Below, one piece after another: positions 1-8,086 of a DNA stretch of 47,675 bases. Both the position numbers and the translations under genes were made by a program. The DNA comes from a bacterium (GTDB taxonomy: Bacteria; Myxococcota_A; UBA9160; UBA6930), in the NCBI GenBank assembly GCA_024226235.1, contig JAAELW010000188.1, forward strand, positions 1 to 47,675, given 5' to 3'. Every line of letters begins with the position of its first letter. The first letter of the stretch is position 1. The notes beneath the pieces were generated by a model, which had not been told where the DNA came from, did not search any database, and saw only the letters and a list, made by a program, of their open reading frames with translations.

Positions 1-39
1 CACTTGTTGAAAGGGGGCTCTGCCCCCTTTCAACAAGTG
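1..39 (-). terminator. Perfect 18-bp hairpin, probable terminator
   Basis: Positions 1-18 (CACTTGTTGAAAGGGGGC) and 22-39 are exact reverse complements separated by a 3-nt loop (TCT). The hairpin lies 28 bp past the stop codon of the minus-strand dehydrogenase gene, where a terminator would be expected. Because the window begins at the outer edge of the stem, a following T-run cannot be seen. The very long perfect stem could instead be a dispersed palindromic repeat. Confidence 0.55.
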
Positions 40-67
40 AATTCTTAACTCCGGCCCCGCTTCTTAA

Positions 68-2209
68 TTAGTCCGCGATCCAGCTCGCTGGGACGCAGGC
101 ATTTTCGGTGGCCCATCCCACCAGGCGCTGTGCGACCGTCGGCTCGGCCAGTGCTCGTTGGATCACGTAGGCATGGACCGCTTCGGCATCGGAGGCGCTG
201 AGCGCGTCGGCGAAGCTCGCCATGCCCTTGGCTTGACGGATTCCGCCCAGCACGATCTCCGCCCACTGATCGTGAACCTCCGGCGTCGAGAAGCGAAGAT
301 CTGGATGGAGCCCACTGGACTTCGCTCCCAGACCGTGGCAGCTGGTGCAGTACTGGTGGTAGACCGCTCGCCCGTGAACGACCTGGTCTGGGGACAGCTC
401 GACACGAGGGGCTCCGACCGAACGAAGCGGACGCGGACGCGCTGCGGGACGCTCTGCTATGCCATCGAGCTTCCACGCCAGGATCCGGCCCGCGTTCGTA
501 TCGTCGATCTTGATGAAGTGACCGCCCGCGCTCCCTCCGGCCCCCGCCACCACCGCAATGTACTGCTGGCCCCCTACCGAGTAGCTGATCGGCGGCGCCA
601 TGATCCGTACTCCCGGATCCGATGCCCAGAGTCGCACGCCAGTCCGTGCGTCGTAGGCTGCCAGGCGACCCTGCTCCGCGCCCTGGAAGACCAGATCACC
701 GGCGGTCGAGAGCACGCCCGCGGGCAACGCCGTGTCTCGACGCACCTCCCAGATCTTCTTGGCTGCCACCGGGTCCCAGGCCAGCAGTCGAGTGGGTGAA
801 CAGAATGCGAGCGCAATCTCCTCATAGCCCTCCAGCGAGGCTGCCAACCGCTCCATGTCCTCACCGGTGTTGTACTTCACGGCCTCGAACTTGAAATCGG
901 CATCGTAGAGGTACCGATAGCCATACTCGATGGCGGGCACATAGACCCACCCCGTACGCGGGCTGAACGACATCGGATGCCAGTTATGGCCACCCGCGAT
1001 CGACGGCACCACCGCAACGTCGCTGTCCTTCCAGCTGGCCTCCGGGCGTTCGACGGGTCGACCGGTCCGAAGATCGACGTGGGTGGCCCAGCTCACGGAT
1101 ACATACTTCTCGGCAGAGAGAAGTTCGCCGGTGGCTCGGTCGAGCACGTAGAAGAAGCCGTTCTTCGGGGCCTGCATCAACACCTTGCGCGAGCGACCCG
1201 CGATTTCCAGTTCCGCGAGGATCAGGTGCTGGGTGGCCGTGTAGTCCCACTGTTCACCGGGCGTCGTCTGGTAGTGCCAGACGAGGCGACCCGTATCCGG
1301 ATTCAAGGCCAGGATGGATGCGAGGAAGAGATTGTCTCCGCCGCCAGGGCTGCGGGTCTCGCGGTGATAGATGGATGAATTCCCGACGCCGACATAGAGC
1401 AGGTCGAGCTCCGGATCCCAAGCCATCGAATCCCAGACCGTCCCTCCGAGCCCGGACTCCCAGGCGGAATCCTTCGACCAGGTCTGCGCCGCCTGCTCCA
1501 GCTCGGGGTGCTCGTGGGGGCCACTCTTACTGGCCGGCACCGTGTAGAACCGCCAGGCCAACTCCCCGGTCATGGCGTCGTAGGCCGACACATAGCCGCG
1601 CACCCCGAAATCGGCGCCCCCGTTGCCAATGACGACACGCCCCTTCACGATGCGCGGTGCGCCGGTGATCGTATAGGGTTGGTCCAGCGGCGCCGTGCGC
1701 ACTTCCCAGATCGGCGTTCCGTTCTCAGCCGAGAGCGCAATGAGCCTTCCGTCGAGAGTGCCCAGATAGACTCGGCCTTTCGAGACGGCGACCCCCCGGT
1801 TCACCACATCACAGCAGGCATGCCGCGCCTTCCAGCCCGGCACCTTCGGGTCGTAGCGCCAGCGCTCAGCACCCGTCGCCGCATCGAGCGCGACAACCCG
1901 GCTCCAGGTCGTGGTGACGTACATGACCCCGTCCACCACGATAGGCGTGGCTTCCAGCCCGCGTGTCGTACCCGCGGGCACGGACCAGGCCAGCCCGAGC
2001 CGTGTCACGTTGTCGCGATGGATGGCTCCGATCGGGCTGAAACGCTGCTCGTCCTGCGTTCGGCCGTGGAGGGGCCAGTCGGTTTCCAGCGCCGGAGCGC
2101 CCGCCCCCTCACCTGCAGGCTTGGGCTCGGCCAATGCCGGCGAGGCCAGAAGGCAGAGGATCAGCGCTGCAGCCCGGCCCGGGAACTGGCCCGTTCGGAC
2201 CGTCCTCAT
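68..2209 (-). CDS. PQQ-dependent quinohaemoprotein alcohol dehydrogenase-like protein with C-terminal cytochrome c
   Basis: Predicted periplasmic enzyme of 713 residues that would oxidise an alcohol or similar substrate with PQQ and pass electrons through its own haem. A signal peptide (AALILCLLASPALA) is followed by an eight-bladed quinoprotein propeller with repeated 'DAxTGxxxW' tryptophan-docking motifs. The vicinal cysteine pair in 'HACCDVVNRG' and the Asp of 'EQWDYTATQ' match the PQQ alcohol dehydrogenase family. A C-terminal cytochrome c domain carries CTSCH (residues 621-625). The ORF track extends 178 codons further upstream, but that part is a shadow of the acyltransferase gene. I chose the ATG at 2209 because it gives a clean signal peptide and overlaps the upstream stop as ATGA. 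The substrate cannot be told from sequence. Confidence 0.88.
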   Translation of the reverse strand: MRTVRTGQFPGRAAALILCLLASPALAEPKPAGEGAGAPALETDWPLHGRTQDEQRFSPIGAIHRDNVTRLGLAWSVPAGTTRGLEATPIVVDGVMYVTTTWSRVVALDAATGAERWRYDPKVPGWKARHACCDVVNRGVAVSKGRVYLGTLDGRLIALSAENGTPIWEVRTAPLDQPYTITGAPRIVKGRVVIGNGGADFGVRGYVSAYDAMTGELAWRFYTVPASKSGPHEHPELEQAAQTWSKDSAWESGLGGTVWDSMAWDPELDLLYVGVGNSSIYHRETRSPGGGDNLFLASILALNPDTGRLVWHYQTTPGEQWDYTATQHLILAELEIAGRSRKVLMQAPKNGFFYVLDRATGELLSAEKYVSVSWATHVDLRTGRPVERPEASWKDSDVAVVPSIAGGHNWHPMSFSPRTGWVYVPAIEYGYRYLYDADFKFEAVKYNTGEDMERLAASLEGYEEIALAFCSPTRLLAWDPVAAKKIWEVRRDTALPAGVLSTAGDLVFQGAEQGRLAAYDARTGVRLWASDPGVRIMAPPISYSVGGQQYIAVVAGAGGSAGGHFIKIDDTNAGRILAWKLDGIAERPAARPRPLRSVGAPRVELSPDQVVHGRAVYHQYCTSCHGLGAKSSGLHPDLRFSTPEVHDQWAEIVLGGIRQAKGMASFADALSASDAEAVHAYVIQRALAEPTVAQRLVGWATENACVPASWIAD

Positions 2210-2784
2210 TCGATCGGTGCTGCCTCTTCGTCGGCCAGCACGATTGGACCGAACAATTCGGGATGGCGGCCGCGCTTGTCGGAGTAGAAGCTCCGCACGA
2301 GATCCATGTCCTGCTTCATGTCGCCCGTCACCTTGAAGCAGGGACCAAAGCCACCAATCTTGTCCGTGTAGTCGAGGAAGGAGAGGCTCACTGGCACGCC
2401 CGCAACCTGGGCCACGCGGTAGAAGCCGGATTTCCAATGGGGCCGCCAGGAACGCGTGCCCTCGGGCGGAACCACCAGGCCCATTCGATCGGAACGCGCC
2501 AGCTCTTCCGCCAGCTGCCCGACCAACCCACTCGGACTGGACCGGTCGACAGGTACGCCCCCAAAAGCGCGCATCACCGGACCCATCGGCCCAATGAAGA
2601 TCGTGTGCTTTCCGATGAAGGAGAGCGAGACGCCGAACTTCCAAGCGAACAGGATCAGGTAGAAGAAATCCCAGTTCGAGGTATGGGGGGCTGCCACGAT
2701 CACGGCCCGATCCGGGACGGAATCGCCTTCTACGGCCTTCCATCCAAGGATCCGCAGCAGTCCTGCGGCAAGCTGACGTCGCAT
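2206..2784 (-). CDS. Lysophospholipid acyltransferase (PlsC-like), short form
   Basis: A 192-residue protein of the glycerolipid acyltransferase family. The HX4D catalytic motif is 'HTSNWD' (His34, Asp39), and 'VPPEGTRS' is the substrate-binding EGTR motif. It has no obvious transmembrane segment beyond hydrophobic stretches around residues 27-55. Small stand-alone members like this are often annotated as 1-acyl-sn-glycerol-3-phosphate acyltransferase, although many act on other acyl acceptors. I start it at the ATG at 2784, 27 codons inside the ORF, because the upstream residues lack family similarity and GAGG lies just before it. Its TGA overlaps the ATG of the dehydrogenase (ATGA), so the two are translationally coupled. 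Confidence 0.82.
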   Translation of the reverse strand: MRRQLAAGLLRILGWKAVEGDSVPDRAVIVAAPHTSNWDFFYLILFAWKFGVSLSFIGKHTIFIGPMGPVMRAFGGVPVDRSSPSGLVGQLAEELARSDRMGLVVPPEGTRSWRPHWKSGFYRVAQVAGVPVSLSFLDYTDKIGGFGPCFKVTGDMKQDMDLVRSFYSDKRGRHPELFGPIVLADEEAAPIE

Positions 2785-2973
2785 CTGCCTCGTGCCTCCG
2801 TTTCGAGGGCAGAGACTACCCCATATGGACCGTCGAATCGTCCAATGCGATGCCAGCGGCCACAATTGCGGCAGGAGAGGTGCAGCGGCCCCTCGCGGAC
2901 CAGCTCAGCCGGACCCATGGTACCGTTGCCTGGCTTCCGTGGAGCTGAATGCGTGTAACCGCTGGAGACCCCC

Positions 2974-3447
2974 GTGACCCGACTCGACCTACAGGCCCTC
3001 GAGGCGATCAAGCTGCTCAAGTACAAGTACATGCGCTACCTGGACCAGAAGCGCTGGGACGAACTCGAGCAGCTCCTGACCGAGGATGCACGCTGCTCTT
3101 ACAGCGGCGGGAAGTACTCCTACGAAGGACGCAGAGCCATCGTGGAGTTCCTGTCCAGCTCGATGGACCGGGACAGTTTTATCTCCTGCCATCGCGTGAC
3201 CCAACCCGAGATCGAGCTGACGAGTGAGACGACGGCGACCGGTATCTGGGCGCTCGAAGACACGGTGATCGACACCGAGAACGAGTTCACGCTTCACGGC
3301 GCTGCATTCTACGAAGACGAATACCTGCGCATCGACGGCGAGTGGAAGATCCGATCGACTGGCTACGAACGGACCTTCGAAGAAATCCAGACGCGCAAGG
3401 GCGTGGACGGACCCAAGCTCACACAGAATGCCTGGGCAAGCGAGTGA
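2974..3447 (+). CDS. SnoaL/NTF2-like fold protein
   Basis: A 157-residue protein with the alpha+beta cone fold of the SnoaL_4/NTF2-like group: N-terminal helix pair ('EAIKLLKYKYMRYLDQKRWDELEQLL'), 'EDARCSYSGGKYSYEGRRAIVEFL', and a C-terminal strand 'FYEDEYLRIDGEWKIRSTGYERTF'. Members include polyketide cyclases, dehydratases and steroid isomerase-like enzymes, as well as non-catalytic binding proteins, so a reaction cannot be assigned. The start is GTG at 2974 with GGAG about 6 nt upstream. It stands alone between divergent and convergent neighbours. Its 3' end overlaps the Cys-rich ORF on the other strand by 29 bp. Confidence 0.8.
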   Translation: MTRLDLQALEAIKLLKYKYMRYLDQKRWDELEQLLTEDARCSYSGGKYSYEGRRAIVEFLSSSMDRDSFISCHRVTQPEIELTSETTATGIWALEDTVIDTENEFTLHGAAFYEDEYLRIDGEWKIRSTGYERTFEEIQTRKGVDGPKLTQNAWASE

Positions 3448-3661
3448 CCTCGGATGAACTACTGCGAGCGGGTGCGCTCGCAGCAGGTTCGGGGTGTGGC
3501 TCGATCGCTCGCAACATCACACCGCAGCAGTGCGGGCACAGGCCATGACTCGGCCATCGGTCCGCCGTGCGTCTCTGGGTAACGGGGTCGATATCGCCCC
3601 CACACCAGGAGCAGAGGGTCTCCTGGGGTCGCCCGTCGCGTTCCTGACCTGTGGTCTCCAC
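3419..3661 (-). CDS. Small Cys-rich (zinc-ribbon-like) protein, uncertain
   Basis: An 80-residue ORF from a GTG at 3661, preceded by a good ribosome binding site (GGGAGGA, 6 nt away). The centre reads 'LCSWCGGDIDPVTQ' followed 18 residues later by 'SHGLCPHCCG'. This CxxC...SHGxCPxC pattern occurs in small response-regulator-associated and putative zinc-binding proteins. The four cysteines could hold a metal. The function is not recognised. Its 3' end runs 29 bp into the end of the SnoaL-like gene on the opposite strand, and the long N-terminal extension in the ORF track (to 3796) has no support. The paired cysteines and ribosome binding site argue for a real gene, but it is short and could be spurious. 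Confidence 0.5.
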   Translation of the reverse strand: METTGQERDGRPQETLCSWCGGDIDPVTQRRTADRWPSHGLCPHCCGVMLRAIEPHPEPAASAPARSSSSEVTRLPRHSV

Positions 3662-3865
3662 GTCGAATCCTCCCGTCACCACTCCCCGAAGTAGCAAGCC
3701 ACGTGCCAGGGCTAACCCTCGTCTCGCACGTCGGGAGGCCAGAAACCGGACCCGGTGCGTACCCTTTGGTCCACATACGACGGATCGGAGACCCATTTGG
3801 TACGGGTCGGCCGTTTCTGGACCAGCGGTATGGGCCGGTCGACCCTGGGCCAGCCCGTCGGACTC
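3662..3865. other. Intergenic region, no gene seen
   Basis: About 200 bp between the small Cys-rich ORF and the end of gpsA. ORFs cross it in several frames, but none has a convincing start, ribosome binding site or family motif. I see no strong hairpin. It must hold the promoter of the Cys-rich ORF if that gene is real. Confidence 0.4.
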
Positions 3866-4870
3866 TCAGCCGGCCTCGGCCTCCGAGCCGGGCAGCCGCG
3901 AGCGCATCAGGCCACGGTAGGCATCCTCGGCGGTGCGCCCTTCGTGGACCACACCGTAGACCTCGCGTGAAATCGGCAGCAACACGCCGTGCTTCTCTCC
4001 GAGCTCCATCACGACCTGGCTGGTCTTCACGCCTTCGGCCACCTGGTTCATCTCGGCAATGATCCCGTCGATCGTCTTGCCCTTGCCGAGCTCTTCCCCA
4101 ACGAAGCGGTTGCGGCTCTGGCGGCTGGCGCAGGTCGCGATCAGGTCCCCCATTCCCGCCAGGCCGGCAAACGTCGCCGGCTCGCCGCCCATCGCGACAC
4201 CCAGGCGGGTCAGCTCCGAGAGGCCGCGCGTGATGACGGCTGCACGCGTGTTGTCACCGACGCCCAGTCCATCGCCCATACCGGTCGCAATGGCGATGAC
4301 GTTCTTCAGCGCGCCACCCAGCTCACAGCCCACCACGTCGTGGTTCGTATAGACGCGGAAGCCCCCGGAATGGAAGACGGGCTGAAGCTGGCGGCAGATT
4401 TCGACGTCTTCGAATGCAAGGACGGTGGCCGCCGCAAACCCCGCCATGATCTCCTTGGCGAGGTTGGGCCCTGTGAGGACTCCCGCCCGATGCTCCGGCA
4501 GGATCTCGCGAATCAACTCGGTCATGCGCAGATGGGTGTCCTGTTCGAGGCCCTTGGCCAGGCTCACCACCGGCACCCAGGGTCGGACGTGGTGGCTCAC
4601 TTCCTTCAACACGTCACGGAAGCCGCGTGAAGGAACACCCATCACGACGACGTCCGCCTCGCGCACGGCCTCCTCGAGGGAATCCGTTGCGCGCAGCTCG
4701 GGGTTCAGATCGAAATCCGGGAGGTAGCGCGAATTGCGATGCTCCCGGTTCACCTCATCAGCAGTTTCGGACCGACGGCACCAGAGCATCGTGGGCGTGT
4801 TGCCAGCCGCCAGATGTCCGATCGTCGTCCCGAAGGAGCCCGCTCCGAGAAGCGCCACGCGAAGCTTCAT
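3866..4870 (-). CDS. gpsA: NAD(P)-dependent glycerol-3-phosphate dehydrogenase
   Basis: A 334-residue cytoplasmic enzyme that reduces dihydroxyacetone phosphate to sn-glycerol-3-phosphate for phospholipid synthesis. It shows the N-terminal Rossmann motif 'LLGAGSFGTTIG', then 'VSLAKGLE', 'GPNLAKEIM', the catalytic Lys region 'GALKNVIAIATGMGDGLGVGDNTRAAVITRGL', 'GLAGMGDLIATC' and 'EGVKTSQVV'. These are in order and at normal length for GpsA. ATG at 4870 is preceded by AGGAGG. It lies 12 bp downstream of the HAD/acyltransferase fusion gene on the same strand, so synthesis of the backbone and its acylation appear to be co-transcribed. Confidence 0.96.
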   Translation of the reverse strand: MKLRVALLGAGSFGTTIGHLAAGNTPTMLWCRRSETADEVNREHRNSRYLPDFDLNPELRATDSLEEAVREADVVVMGVPSRGFRDVLKEVSHHVRPWVPVVSLAKGLEQDTHLRMTELIREILPEHRAGVLTGPNLAKEIMAGFAAATVLAFEDVEICRQLQPVFHSGGFRVYTNHDVVGCELGGALKNVIAIATGMGDGLGVGDNTRAAVITRGLSELTRLGVAMGGEPATFAGLAGMGDLIATCASRQSRNRFVGEELGKGKTIDGIIAEMNQVAEGVKTSQVVMELGEKHGVLLPISREVYGVVHEGRTAEDAYRGLMRSRLPGSEAEAG

Positions 4871-4882
4871 CCAGTCCTCCTG

Positions 4883-6304
4883 TCAGCCTTCGAGAATTTC
4901 GAGATAGGCGCTGCGAACCGCCTCGATCTCGTCTTCCAGGTTCTCCCGGGTCCAATCGCTCGTATCGACCGGCGGCAAGACCACGGCCTCCACGACGGAT
5001 GGACGCATCACGACACCATCTTTCGGCAATGCATCGAGCGCATTCCGGAACACGACGGGCACGATCGGTACGCCCGCCTGCATCGCCATATGGAAGGCGC
5101 CCTTCTTGAAGCGGCCCAGCCGCGGTGTCGGAGAGCGCGTCCCCTCGGGCGCAATCAACAGCGATTGACCGTGCTTCAGTGCTTCCACAGCCGGCTTCAG
5201 CGCCTCGATCGCCTTGGCCGAGTCCGCGCGGTCGATGAACACGGTACCCGCCAACCGGCCAATCGTACCCATCACCGGATCGCTCTTGAGCTCCTTCTTG
5301 CCGATCCCCGTCACGTCGCGGCGCACGAGCTTCACCATCAGCATTGCGTCGATGGCGCTTTGGTGGTTGAAGATGAAGACCGCGGGGCGATGGGACCAGA
5401 GATGTTCTTCGCCCTCGACTCGCAGGTCGACGCCAGAGAGCGACATCGCCAGGTCGCTCCATATCGAACCCGCCACATTCATGGCCTCGCGCCTCGAGCG
5501 ATTCAGGATGCCGACCAGCGCTCCGATCGCCACCGAGGGCACCAGGCTGCCGTAGGCGAGGGCCGTGCGGACGATCTCCTCGCCATCGGGTGCACCACGG
5601 CTGCGGAAGCGCCGAACAGGCCAGCCGCGCTCCTTCGCAATCTGCGCCAGCCGGCGGTCGGGATTCAACGGGCAGGGTTTCCCGACAATCTCCATCAGCG
5701 GAAGGTCGTCGATGCTGTCCGTGTAGAAGAAGCTCTCCTCCAGATCGAGATCGTGCTTCGTCGCGAGGAGTTCCCCTGCCTCGCGTTTGCCTTCGCCGAA
5801 GCAGAGTGGCCGCATCACTTCACCGGTAAAGATCCCATCTTCCACTTCGAGGCGTGTACACATCACGTGTTCGACTTCGAGCTCTCGGGCGATTGGATCC
5901 ACCTGGTAGGGAGTCGCCGAGGAAATGATCGCGATCGTATGGCCCTTCTCCCGATGCGCCCGGAGCAGCGCCCGGGACTCGGGGTAGATCGACGTCACCA
6001 GATGCTTCTCGAAAACCTCTTGACCGATCTCCTGCATCGACTTCTCGGACAGCCCCCGATAGGCCGCCGTCGCAGCGCCGACCAGGCCCGAGAAGCCGGT
6101 CCGCCCGAGCGCAAAGCCCGCCGTGCCACGGACCGTGTCGACCATCTCCTTCGGCGTCATGCGGCCGGAGAGCAGCCGCTCCCGGTAGAAGGCAGTGGCC
6201 GAGAATCCGGCCACGAGTGTCCGGTCCACGTCGAAGAAGGCCCCGATCTTGGGGCCTCCCGGCGCCTTGCGCACCTCTCTGAGCAGTCGGTCGTGGAGTG
6301 CCAT
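4883..6304 (-). CDS. HAD-IB family phosphatase fused to 1-acylglycerol-3-phosphate acyltransferase
   Basis: A bifunctional protein of 473 residues. The N-terminal half is a HAD phosphatase of the SerB-like IB subfamily: 'FFDVDRTL' (Asp25, Asp27), 'IISSATPYQV' and 'FFYTDSIDDLPLM'. The C-terminal half is a PlsC acyltransferase with 'NHQSAID' (HX4D), 'GKKELKSDP', 'FIDRAD' and 'IAPEGTRS'. A hydrophobic segment ('ALAYGSLVPSVAIGALVGIL') lies between the halves and probably anchors it to the inner membrane. The start is the ATG at 6304, with AAAGGAGG just upstream, nine codons inside the ORF. Such fusions are known from several phyla and are thought to act in phosphatidic acid or lysophospholipid metabolism. 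The adjacent gpsA fits that role. Confidence 0.92.
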   Translation of the reverse strand: MALHDRLLREVRKAPGGPKIGAFFDVDRTLVAGFSATAFYRERLLSGRMTPKEMVDTVRGTAGFALGRTGFSGLVGAATAAYRGLSEKSMQEIGQEVFEKHLVTSIYPESRALLRAHREKGHTIAIISSATPYQVDPIARELEVEHVMCTRLEVEDGIFTGEVMRPLCFGEGKREAGELLATKHDLDLEESFFYTDSIDDLPLMEIVGKPCPLNPDRRLAQIAKERGWPVRRFRSRGAPDGEEIVRTALAYGSLVPSVAIGALVGILNRSRREAMNVAGSIWSDLAMSLSGVDLRVEGEEHLWSHRPAVFIFNHQSAIDAMLMVKLVRRDVTGIGKKELKSDPVMGTIGRLAGTVFIDRADSAKAIEALKPAVEALKHGQSLLIAPEGTRSPTPRLGRFKKGAFHMAMQAGVPIVPVVFRNALDALPKDGVVMRPSVVEAVVLPPVDTSDWTRENLEDEIEAVRSAYLEILEG

Positions 6305-6429
6305 GGGGCCTCCTTTGGATGGCATTGTCACACTGATTCGATGCGCGCGGAAGGGGCAGGAGCCAGGCCTCCAGGATCATTCGTGAGGGACAGGAGACAG
6401 GACTCCAGGATCGCTAGAATCCGCCCCCT

Positions 6430-7479
6430 ATGCTGCGCAACCTGGGCCTCGTCCTGCTCTCGACCCTGGCCAGCCTCCTGATGGTCGAATTCGCCGCCAG
6501 GCTCGAGTTGATTCCGCTGCCCGACCACGTCTCGACCGATGCCTGGTGGGAGGAGCGTTGGCAGCGCAAGCGCAGGGGGATGAACCCGCGTGCGGTCATC
6601 GAACTCGATGCGGACCTGGGCTACATCCCGGCCAGGGAACTCGACGACTTCGAGTATCAGGACGTCCGGATCAGCACGAACTCCGCCCACATGCGAGGGC
6701 GTCGCGAATACCCGCTGCAACGCGGCGACGCAGCCCGGGTCGTAGCGGTCGGCGATTCCTTCACCTTCGGCCAGTGTGCAGGGGACGACGAGACCTTTCC
6801 CTTCGCGATGGAACAGACCCTGGTCGATACCGAAGTCTTGAACCTCGGCGTCATGGGCTACGGCCAGGGGCAGGCGCTGCTACGCCTGCGCCGCGACGGC
6901 TTTCCCTATCGACCCGACGCAGTGGTCTTCGGCTTCCACGGCACCGACATGAGGCGCAATCTGCTGAGCTTCCGAGGCTACGGAAAGCCCAGGCTCCGAC
7001 TCGAGGATGGACGCCTCGAGGTCGAGAACGTCCCGGTGCCCTCGCCGGAAGCCTACGCCCGTTGGTGGCCGCCCCGCGCATGGAATTTCGTGCGCATCTT
7101 CCGAGCCTCCAGGGAAGACCGAGCCGTCGTGAGAGGTCGCATCAACGAAGTCAGTCTGGCAATCGTCCACCAGATGGCTGTCGAGAGTCGGGACCGGGGA
7201 GCCCTCTTTGCGGTGGTTCACCTGCCCCATCCGCGATCCCTTGGCGGCAAGGGCGAGCACGGCTGGCCCTTCATGGAGCAGGTGTGTGCCGAGGCCACGT
7301 CCGCCGGCGGGCTGTGCATAGAGCCCGTGCCGCGCTTCCGGGAAATCGCGAGCACACCCGACGAAGTCGACCACCACTTCGCCTGCCACTTCTCGCCGGA
7401 GCTCTACCAGGCATTGGGCGAGGTGATCGCAGAAGAGCTGGCGCGAGCGATGCCTGAGCGCTTCGCGTTGCGCAACTAG
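6430..7479 (+). CDS. SGNH/GDSL-type hydrolase, membrane-anchored
   Basis: A 349-residue protein with one N-terminal hydrophobic helix ('LGLVLLSTLASLLMVEFAA') that would anchor it in the inner membrane facing the periplasm. The catalytic domain shows 'VVAVGDSFTFG' (block I Ser), 'NLGVMGYGQGQ' (block II Gly), 'FGFHGTDMRRN' (block III) and a C-terminal 'DEVDHHFACHFSPELYQALG' (Asp-His). The architecture resembles proteins of exopolysaccharide O-acetylation (AlgJ/AlgX-like) and other cell-surface esterases. It is a stand-alone gene diverging from the HAD/PlsC gene with a 125-bp intergenic region. The UPF0178 gene follows after 9 bp, so the two may be co-transcribed. The substrate is unknown. Confidence 0.85.
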   Translation: MLRNLGLVLLSTLASLLMVEFAARLELIPLPDHVSTDAWWEERWQRKRRGMNPRAVIELDADLGYIPARELDDFEYQDVRISTNSAHMRGRREYPLQRGDAARVVAVGDSFTFGQCAGDDETFPFAMEQTLVDTEVLNLGVMGYGQGQALLRLRRDGFPYRPDAVVFGFHGTDMRRNLLSFRGYGKPRLRLEDGRLEVENVPVPSPEAYARWWPPRAWNFVRIFRASREDRAVVRGRINEVSLAIVHQMAVESRDRGALFAVVHLPHPRSLGGKGEHGWPFMEQVCAEATSAGGLCIEPVPRFREIASTPDEVDHHFACHFSPELYQALGEVIAEELARAMPERFALRN

Positions 7480-7488
7480 ATCGAGCCC

Positions 7489-7950
7489 TTGATCGCGATC
7501 TTCATCGATGCGGATGCCTGTCCCGTCAAGGACGAGATCTACGTCGTCGCCACCCGCTACGACCTGCCGATTGCGGTGGTCGCGAACTCGCGAATGTTCG
7601 TCCCCGAGGATCTGGGTGCCCAGCTGATCGTCGTCGAAGAAGGCCCGGATGTCGCAGACGACTGGATCGTCGAGAACGTGAGAGCAGGTGATGTGGTGGT
7701 CACAGCCGATGTTCCCCTCGCGGCGCGTTGCCTCGAAAAGAGTGCCAAGGTCGTGGGCTCGAACGGGAGACCATTCACCGAGGATTCGATCGGAGGGGCG
7801 CTCGCCACGCGCGATCTGAAGGCCCAACTCCGCGAGGGGGGTGTGATGACCGGCGGCCCCCCTCCGCTCTCCGAACGGGACCGTTCGCGCTTCTCGTCGG
7901 CACTCGATGACCTCGTCCGGAGGTCGCTCCGGGAAGCGGAAGGCGCTTGA
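7489..7950 (+). CDS. UPF0178 (YaiI/YqxD, DUF188) family protein
   Basis: A 153-residue cytoplasmic protein with a PIN-like/NYN-type nuclease fold predicted for this family. Diagnostic motifs are 'FIDADACPVKDEIY', 'VVVTADVPLAARCLEK', 'SIGGALATRDL' and 'TGGPPPLSERDRSRF', aligned along the whole length of E. coli YaiI. The family has no firmly established role; an RNase-like activity is suggested only by the fold. The start is an unusual TTG at 7489 that places 'IAIFIDADACP' directly at the N-terminus as in homologues; no ATG is available. The gene begins 9 bp after the SGNH hydrolase stop. Confidence 0.9.
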   Translation: MIAIFIDADACPVKDEIYVVATRYDLPIAVVANSRMFVPEDLGAQLIVVEEGPDVADDWIVENVRAGDVVVTADVPLAARCLEKSAKVVGSNGRPFTEDSIGGALATRDLKAQLREGGVMTGGPPPLSERDRSRFSSALDDLVRRSLREAEGA

Positions 7951-8086
7951 AACGAGCTACCGCAGCCGGCCTCCGGTCGGGACGCGACCAGCAGCCCCAC
8001 GACTGGGGCACCTCGGGCCACGTAGCCGGCGCTGACGTGCGGTACACTCGCAAAGTCCGGTCCACTTGTTGCACCCTTGCAGCGAC

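Noticed and set aside
2210-2743. N-terminal extension of the dehydrogenase ORF by 178 codons
   Set aside because: It is out-of-frame translation of the acyltransferase gene; the ATG at 2209 gives a proper signal peptide.
4739-6481. 580-codon plus-strand ORF opposite the HAD/acyltransferase fusion
   Set aside because: Composition is rich in Arg and His without motifs; the minus strand holds two clear enzymes with ribosome binding sites.
8066-8086. TTG start of the DUF2238 gene proposed by the ORF track
   Set aside because: No ribosome binding site and the added residues are not family-like; ATG 8087 preferred.
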